Assembly (NCBI GenBank): GCA_029844215.1
Contig: CM056728.1
Location: forward strand, 62,163,789 to 62,227,788
Origin: Przewalskia tangutica
Taxonomy: Eukaryota > Streptophyta > Magnoliopsida > Solanales > Solanaceae
Direction of reading: 5' to 3'
DNA length: 64,000 nt
The translations under genes and the position numbers were made by a program. The notes beneath the pieces are model-generated. The model did not search any database and was not told where the DNA came from. It saw only the letters and a list, made by a program, of their open reading frames with translations. Shown piece after piece: positions 58,987 through 64,000 of this stretch (positions within the stretch are counted from its first letter, which is position 1; each line of letters opens with the position of its first letter).

Positions 58987-59614
58987 ATCCTCAAGTGTCT
59001 GGATAGTACGCTCGCCTCGCGTCGATACCGAGGATGAAATGTTGTCAGAGACTCACTGTGTCCCTAATCCTTCCGGAAAGACCTCCGAAGTTAGTCGAAA
59101 CCGGGCTCCTATCGGATATAATCGACACCGACACCGCGGCCTCACAATCTCTCGATGTACAATCGGCATAGTCCTCACCAAAACGTGCCCCGACCGGAAG
59201 GAAATGGGTTGATTTCACCACGTCAACAATAAATAACCCAAATGGAGTCGCATTTCTCCGAGTGCGAGGTAACCTATAACAAAGTCCATGTTGATCACCT
59301 CCCACTTCCAAGTCGGAATCTCAATAGCTGCAATAATCCATTGGGCCTCGTGCTCGACCTTGACTCGCGGCAATTAGGACATCAGGCAACAAAACTCGCC
59401 ACGCCCCTCTTCGTGCCATCCCACCAATACAAACATCCGAGGTCATGGTACATCTTGGTCGACCGGATGAATCGAATAACGAGCACCGCAGGCCTCCCCA
59501 AAATCTGACGAAGTCCCGCTACATCGGGAACACACAACCGGCCTCAAATCTCGACTTATCAGCGCCACCTCGAATAGACTTTTCTCCTCCGAAGAGCTGC
59601 GTCTCGATACCGCA
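58987..59614 (-). pseudogene. Element M integrase zinc domain and catalytic core (scrambled)
   Basis: Fragments in several frames match D's integrase: SIISDRSP (second catalytic Asp), FGLFIVDVVKSTHFLPVG, the start of the core at the DNA level near 59285, and YSIHPVDQDVP (zinc domain; D has YSIHPGSTKMYH). The DNA aligns with 19373-19948 of D with many 1-2 bp losses at CTG, CAG and CCG sites. No usable frame remains as written. Confidence 0.82.
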
Positions 59615-60235
59615 TCAACACGGGTCCTCAAATCGCCGCCTCTTCACCTCATCAACGATGGAAGACTCGGCAACCTCACGAACCCGTACCCCGCTATCGT
59701 CGGTATCGATCAAACGAACCCCAAGGCTCGCTAACTGGTGGATCTGACGGACCATGTCCTGTCTCTCTGGCTGTACCTCTGACAGGCTCCCCATCGATCT
59801 ATGACTCAAGGCATCAGCAACTACGTTGGCCTTCCCCGGATGGTATAGAATATCAACATCATAATCTTTCAGCAACTCTAACCACCGTCTCTGTCGCAAG
59901 TTCAGCTCCCTCTGCCTGAAGATATACTGGAGGCTCTTGTGGTCTGTATAAATATCCACATGAACCCCATACAAATAATGTCTCCAAATCTTCAAGGCAT
60001 GAATAACTGCGGCCAACTCTAAGTCGTGGGTAGGGTAATTCCTCTCATGCTTCTGTAACTGCCGGGAAGCATAGGCTATAACCTTGTCGTGTTGCATCAA
60101 AACACACCCTAACCCGATACCCGAGGCATCACAATAGATCACGTACCCGTCTAACCCCTCAGGGAGAGTAAGAACTGGAGCTGTAGTCAACCTTTCCTTC
60201 AAGAATCGGAAACCTTTCGCAAGCCTCTCGCCCAT
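59615..60235 (-). CDS. Element M RNase H and connection, open frame of 206 codons
   Basis: The longest clean piece of M. It contains GYVIYCDASGIGLGCVLMQH, HDLELAAVIHALKIWRHYL, YTDHKSLQYIF and YHPGKANVVADALSHRSMGS, so the whole RNase H domain and the linker to integrase are intact. D has TAG at two glutamine codons that are CAG here. It is part of a Gag-Pol polyprotein and not a separate gene; the flanking frames are shifted. Confidence 0.9.
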   Translation of the reverse strand: MGERLAKGFRFLKERLTTAPVLTLPEGLDGYVIYCDASGIGLGCVLMQHDKVIAYASRQLQKHERNYPTHDLELAAVIHALKIWRHYLYGVHVDIYTDHKSLQYIFRQRELNLRQRRWLELLKDYDVDILYHPGKANVVADALSHRSMGSLSEVQPERQDMVRQIHQLASLGVRLIDTDDSGVRVREVAESSIVDEVKRRRFEDPC

Positions 60236-61090
60236 CGGAACTTGCTGCGCCTCGAGTCACCTAGTCAGCGGTTGAAATCAAGCAACCGCTCCACAAACTC
60301 GCGATAATAACTCGCCACCAAGAAATCGCGCACTTGCCGGAGTAGTAGGTCTCGCCAAGACTTGATCGCCTCATCTTTGCCGTATCCACCCGAACACCAT
60401 CACCAATAATATGCCCCAGGGAATGCCATCGAGGCCAACCAAAACTCACACTGGAGAACTTGGCGAATAATCGCCGGCCCGAGAACCCCAAGTACCGCCT
60501 CGCCGATTCGCATGCTCGCTCGTCTCGCGAATAAACCATGATGTCATCAATGAATACTATCACAAATGTATCCAAAATGGCTTGAACACGGTTCATCAAA
60601 TTCATAAATACTGCTGAGCGTTGGTTAAACCGAAGACATAACTCGAACTCATAGTGCCCATACCGGTCCCGAATGCGCTTTGGGATTTACGCCTCGAACT
60701 CAGACTGATGATAACTGCATCGCAGACTATCTTTGAGAAACACCTCGCACTCGCAGAATCGGTCAAACGAATCATCAATCCTGGGGAGGGGGTACCTATT
60801 CTTAATGGTTACCTTATTCAGCTGCCTGTAATCAACACACATACGCAGCGTCTCATCATTCTTGTTCACAAACAAAACCGGCGCTCCCCAGGGAGATACA
60901 CTAGGCCTGATGAAACCTTTTTCCAAAGAAATCTTTCACCGGGTCCTTCACTCCTCAACTCAATGGTGCCATCCTGTATGGCGGAATGGAAATAGGTCGA
61001 GTGTCCGCAACGTGTCAATACAAAACTCAATCTCCTCTCGGAGGATACGGGTCGTGCGGGAACACATCCGAAACTCCTAACCATCGCATC
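60236..61090 (-). pseudogene. Element M reverse transcriptase (frameshifted)
   Basis: The fingers are in frame 60687-60926 (EKGFIRPSVSPWGAPVLFV, CVDYRQLNKVTIKNRYPLPR). The palm is in frame 60261-60605 with the catalytic VFIDDIMVYSR near 60540-60554. Between and after these, alignment to D continues with repeated small indels. Catalytic aspartates are present. Confidence 0.88.
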
Positions 61091-61560
61091 GATCAAGAAC
61101 GGCACCTCACCAGTATCAAATACGAACGGATGATAGATGTACCCTTTCGCACCATCTTCCTAGCCTTGAGGTAAGAAATAAACCTACCCCGGCGACGCCG
61201 TGTTGCCTTTCCACTCGATAATCGCTCGCGTAAAATCGAACCGAACCAACCTGTCCTACGGTCAACGTTGGCATAATAAGAAGCCAACCACCCATACCCA
61301 TAATGACATCAAAATCCCATCTCCACTTATCAAGTTCGCAAGTGGTCCGACGATCAGAATAAATACCTGACAACCTCTCAGACACCCGCCGCCTAACACC
61401 GAATCTCCCATTGGCGTAGCTACCTCAAAAGGCTCTATCGACACCGCCTATCCCGATTCTACCCGCAATAAGAGGGACACATAGGACAAGGTAGAACACG
61501 GATCTATCAAAGCATAAACGCTACAAGATGAAATCAATAATGTACTGCGATTTACTTGGA
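61091..61560 (-). pseudogene. Element M aspartic protease (frameshifted)
   Basis: DNA homology to D's protease is clear. IEPFEVATPMGDSV (61262-61444) matches D's IKPFEVATPVGVSV. The active-site region around 61480-61530 reads like ALIDPCSTLSY in one frame, so the glycine of DPGST appears changed. That change is at a CHG-rich position and is not secure. Confidence 0.8.
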
Positions 61561-62859
61561 AGCCTCACGATCTGGCGGTGGCTAATGAATATATGCGCCT
61601 GGGACCGCTAGAATCGAACCACCACCACGACTCTACCGCACCGCCGCCGTGAGTACTCGCCTTCGGGGCGCATAACCACAGAAGGAGAAGAAGACCCAGC
61701 AACTGATCCGGTCGGCTGCACCGTACCACCCATGCTGTCTCTCGACGGACAATCTCTCTTCAAATGGCCCAGCTGGCCACAAGAGTAACAAGCTCCTGCA
61801 GAACACGACACTTTCGCGCGCGATCCATCGATCGAGCACACCGAGATGTGGGTGGCCTCGATCGGCGATCTCTCGCCTCCTCGAAACCTCGGTCCCGAGC
61901 CCTGACCGCTCTCGAATGGCTCGGCCGATCGACCTCCTACCGTAAAATCGTGACGGAGCACTCTGTCCGGGCCGGAATGTGGACCCGTCTCACGCTGAGG
62001 TTGTCCGCCTAAAATCGCCCGAGACCACGATGTCACGCCTCGGGCCGGCTCGAGCCAACTGATCCTCCTCTCTATCCTCTATCCTCGCGCATAGCTGCGA
62101 TCTCCGCAATGTCCATACCGGCCAAGAGCCACCCCAAGCATGCAGAATCATATGACGGCCTAGCCCCATCACATAACGATGAACCCTATCCGCCATGTTA
62201 GCTACAATAGTGTGCGATGTCCGCCAAGGAGTCAAACTCCGTGCTATACTCCCGATAGTCCTCCTGCTCGCCTCAAGGTCAAGAATCTATCTACCCGGCT
62301 CTCTCATCTCGTGAGGCAAAAATGATCCATGAAGGCCTCAGAACTCCTCCCAAACACCGGGAAGAGCATCTCACCTCTCGAAAGCAACCACGACTCAAAC
62401 CAGTTCAACGCAATATCGCAGAACCCAGAAGAGGCTAGCGTAATGCATCAGATCTCAAGCCCTAAGAACTGCATGGTCTGGTCAGAGTTGCCGAATGAAC
62501 TCCTGCGATTCTCCTCGCACCTCGAACCATAAAACTCGTGGATGACAACCGGAAAATCCCTAATCCGCAAGTTCGCCGGCCAGGGTGCCTGCCGCTTCTC
62601 GTTGCCGCCGCCACTATATCGGGTCAATAACCGGATCGCTCCCGTAGTCTCTATACTCGGCTCGACGGGATGTGGATGGAGGCTCTGCACGGAACCTTCG
62701 AGCTACCGCCGCTCTCGCCTCTCTAATACCGCCGGCGTGGTGAACTCGCCACCGCTTACTATCTCGTGCATAGTGCGTGCTCGAGTCCGTAACCTACGAG
62801 TATCGCTAGCAGCCTCCCGCCGCTTTGCCCTTCTCGCCTCGCCGCTTCCGTGGAGGCAT
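61561..62859 (-). pseudogene. gag: Element M gag (frameshifted)
   Basis: The likely start is the ATG at 62859 (MPPRKRRGEKGKAAGG). The capsid core is split over several frames (62448-62690 contains LRIRDFPVVIHEFYGSR; 61990-62235 contains MADRVHRYVMGL). The zinc knuckle CYSCGQLGHLKRDC (61749-61790) and QPTGSVAGSSS lie in frame 61608-62036. Same domain order as D. Confidence 0.88.
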
Positions 62860-63047
62860 AATCGTTTCATAAGAATAGGTCGAGAGGATTCAACCTAATA
62901 AGACAAATTTCTACCGCACGATCTCGCAGAGAGAAGAATGAAAAACAATCCTAAATGTCCTGCACCTCACGATTATAAATGTGGTGCACAACACACCGAT
63001 AATCAAGACTTACTGACACGGCCTCAGACACTTTCCGAGGACTAATC

Positions 63048-63058
63048 GCTCGATACCA
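63048..63058 (-). other. Primer-binding site, element M (one base short)
   Basis: Reads GCTCGATACCA where all others read GCTCTGATACCA: the T of CTG is missing. A primer site this damaged would be unlikely to prime, yet the element evidently transposed. This supports a sequence error. Confidence 0.85.
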
Positions 63059-63062
63059 CTTT

Positions 63063-64000
63063 TGTCACGACGACCTCGGCCGCGATCGTGCCCTACCCGC
63101 ACCCTGCTCGTATACATCGAGAATAGCAATGAACATACACAACATAAACACGTGTAAACAATAAACATCACAAAGCTATCCGATAAGTGCCGCTTCCATA
63201 ATATAAACATAATCAATAGTACAACTGCATAACTCGGTTCTTGCCCAACCACATATGTGAATACGCACTTAGAATAACAATCGTATGGATAGGGCTCGCC
63301 ATACCACGAATGTACATAAATCTACAATATCGTGGAAAGATCGTACTAAAAGAGACAAGCCTCCGAGAAATGGAGCTTCGACGTCGATAAGTGATCCTAA
63401 GAATGAGGATCCACCACCGCTTACCCTTTCCTCGCAAGATGAACGCAGCCCGAGGATTGGGGTCGAGACACAATATGTACTAAGTATGTAAATCGAAAAT
63501 ACTGTAATTACATCATAGTTTAAAACAAAGCCGGAGACATGTATGATAATCAAATTACAGTGCACTGTGCCTTACTAACAATGAGAGTAAATAGTAGTAT
63601 ACTTACAATATACAATAGGAAGCTCACGATCAAAGCAGGGCCACCCACCCGCAGTATCATTAAGCAACCCTACTCCTGGGACTATTCCACCCGCATAGGT
63701 CGCGTGGACCCGCATGAGGTATTCCTCGCATGGGACTATTTCACCCGCATAAGCCCTTACGGACTCGCATGAGGTATTCCTCGTGACAGGCTGGACCCGC
63801 CCGCATGGGACTATTTCACCCGCATAAGCCCTTACGGACTCGCATGAGGTATTCCTCGCATCGTGGGTAGCAAATCCACGGAATATACAAATGCCACAAA
63901 CCCGGGGAATGACCCCGAAATGAATAATATACCACTAGCACAAACCCGGCTATCATACAATATATAAGCAAGTTAAGAATCCCCTAACTTCTTATTATCC
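63063..64000 (-). mobile_element. Element M 5' LTR (runs off the window)
   Basis: Starts TGTCACGACGACCTCGG and matches LTR J and the reverse of 1-1666, with minisatellite at 63680-63870. About 15 differences from J in the first 400 bp are losses at CTG, CAG or CCG. Confidence 0.9.
63680..63870 (-). repeat. Minisatellite in M 5' LTR
   Basis: Three units contain GAGGTATTCCTCG and GGGACTATTTCACCCGCATA. Confidence 0.87.

Overview
The window is intergenic plant DNA made almost entirely of nested LTR retrotransposons. I see no host gene, rRNA, tRNA or other cellular RNA gene. The coding remnants are Ty3/gypsy: gag with a CCHC zinc knuckle, an aspartic protease with DPGST, reverse transcriptase with FIDD, RNase H, an HHCC integrase with a GPY/F motif, and a C-terminal chromodomain. 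That domain order is the Tekay/Del branch of chromoviruses. The primer sites match the 3' end of plant initiator-methionine tRNA. LTR style and protein wording suggest a eudicot, probably an asterid such as a Solanaceae species. The organism call is inference.

Two related element classes occur. The first is potentially autonomous: D (18571-25234, minus) and M (40037-64000+, minus, split by later insertions). The second is a gag-only class: A (to 7784, plus), B (7785-18570, minus), G (30036-34789, plus) and L (46668-58058, minus). Members of the second class have gag, then a shared tail of about 0.9 kb in place of pol, then the same polypurine tract and 3' LTR. They look like TR-GAG-type passengers that would need pol in trans.

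Layout from left to right. 1-1666 is the end of a plus-strand LTR lodged in A's 5' LTR. A runs 1667-7784 and sits inside B's 3' LTR (7785-9985). Solo LTR C (10008-13668, target duplication CATTC) sits just inside B's polypurine tract. B's interior and 5' LTR run to 18570, and B sits in D's chromodomain. D pol and gag cover 18571-23303, and its truncated 5' LTR covers 23510-25234. LTR E (25235-27468) and LTR F (27469-30035) follow, then the rest of G (30036-34789), which lies in the LTR of H (34790-36118). LTR I (36119 to about 40036) is joined to LTR J, the 3' LTR of M (to 42812). M's GPY/F and chromodomain region (42886-43360) is interrupted by solo LTR K (43361-46667 and 58064-58639, duplication CGAAT). 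K is interrupted by L (46668-58058, duplication AAATG). L's 5' LTR holds the remnant N (53055-56280). M resumes at 58645 with integrase, RT, protease and gag, then its primer site and 5' LTR (63063 on).

Shared regulatory architecture: U3 is only about 0.5 kb. Many copies carry two perfect GTGGGGCCCAC palindromes exactly 30 bp apart, then a CACGTG G-box, then a TATA box. The remaining 2-3 kb of each LTR lies downstream of the predicted start site and contains subfamily-specific minisatellites.

Reliability: in several stretches (notably 50.6-51.8, 53.1-54.1 and 58.7-63.9 kb) CHG trinucleotides have systematically become CG relative to sister copies in the same window. This looks like a sequencing or assembly artefact, so many frame breaks there may not be real.
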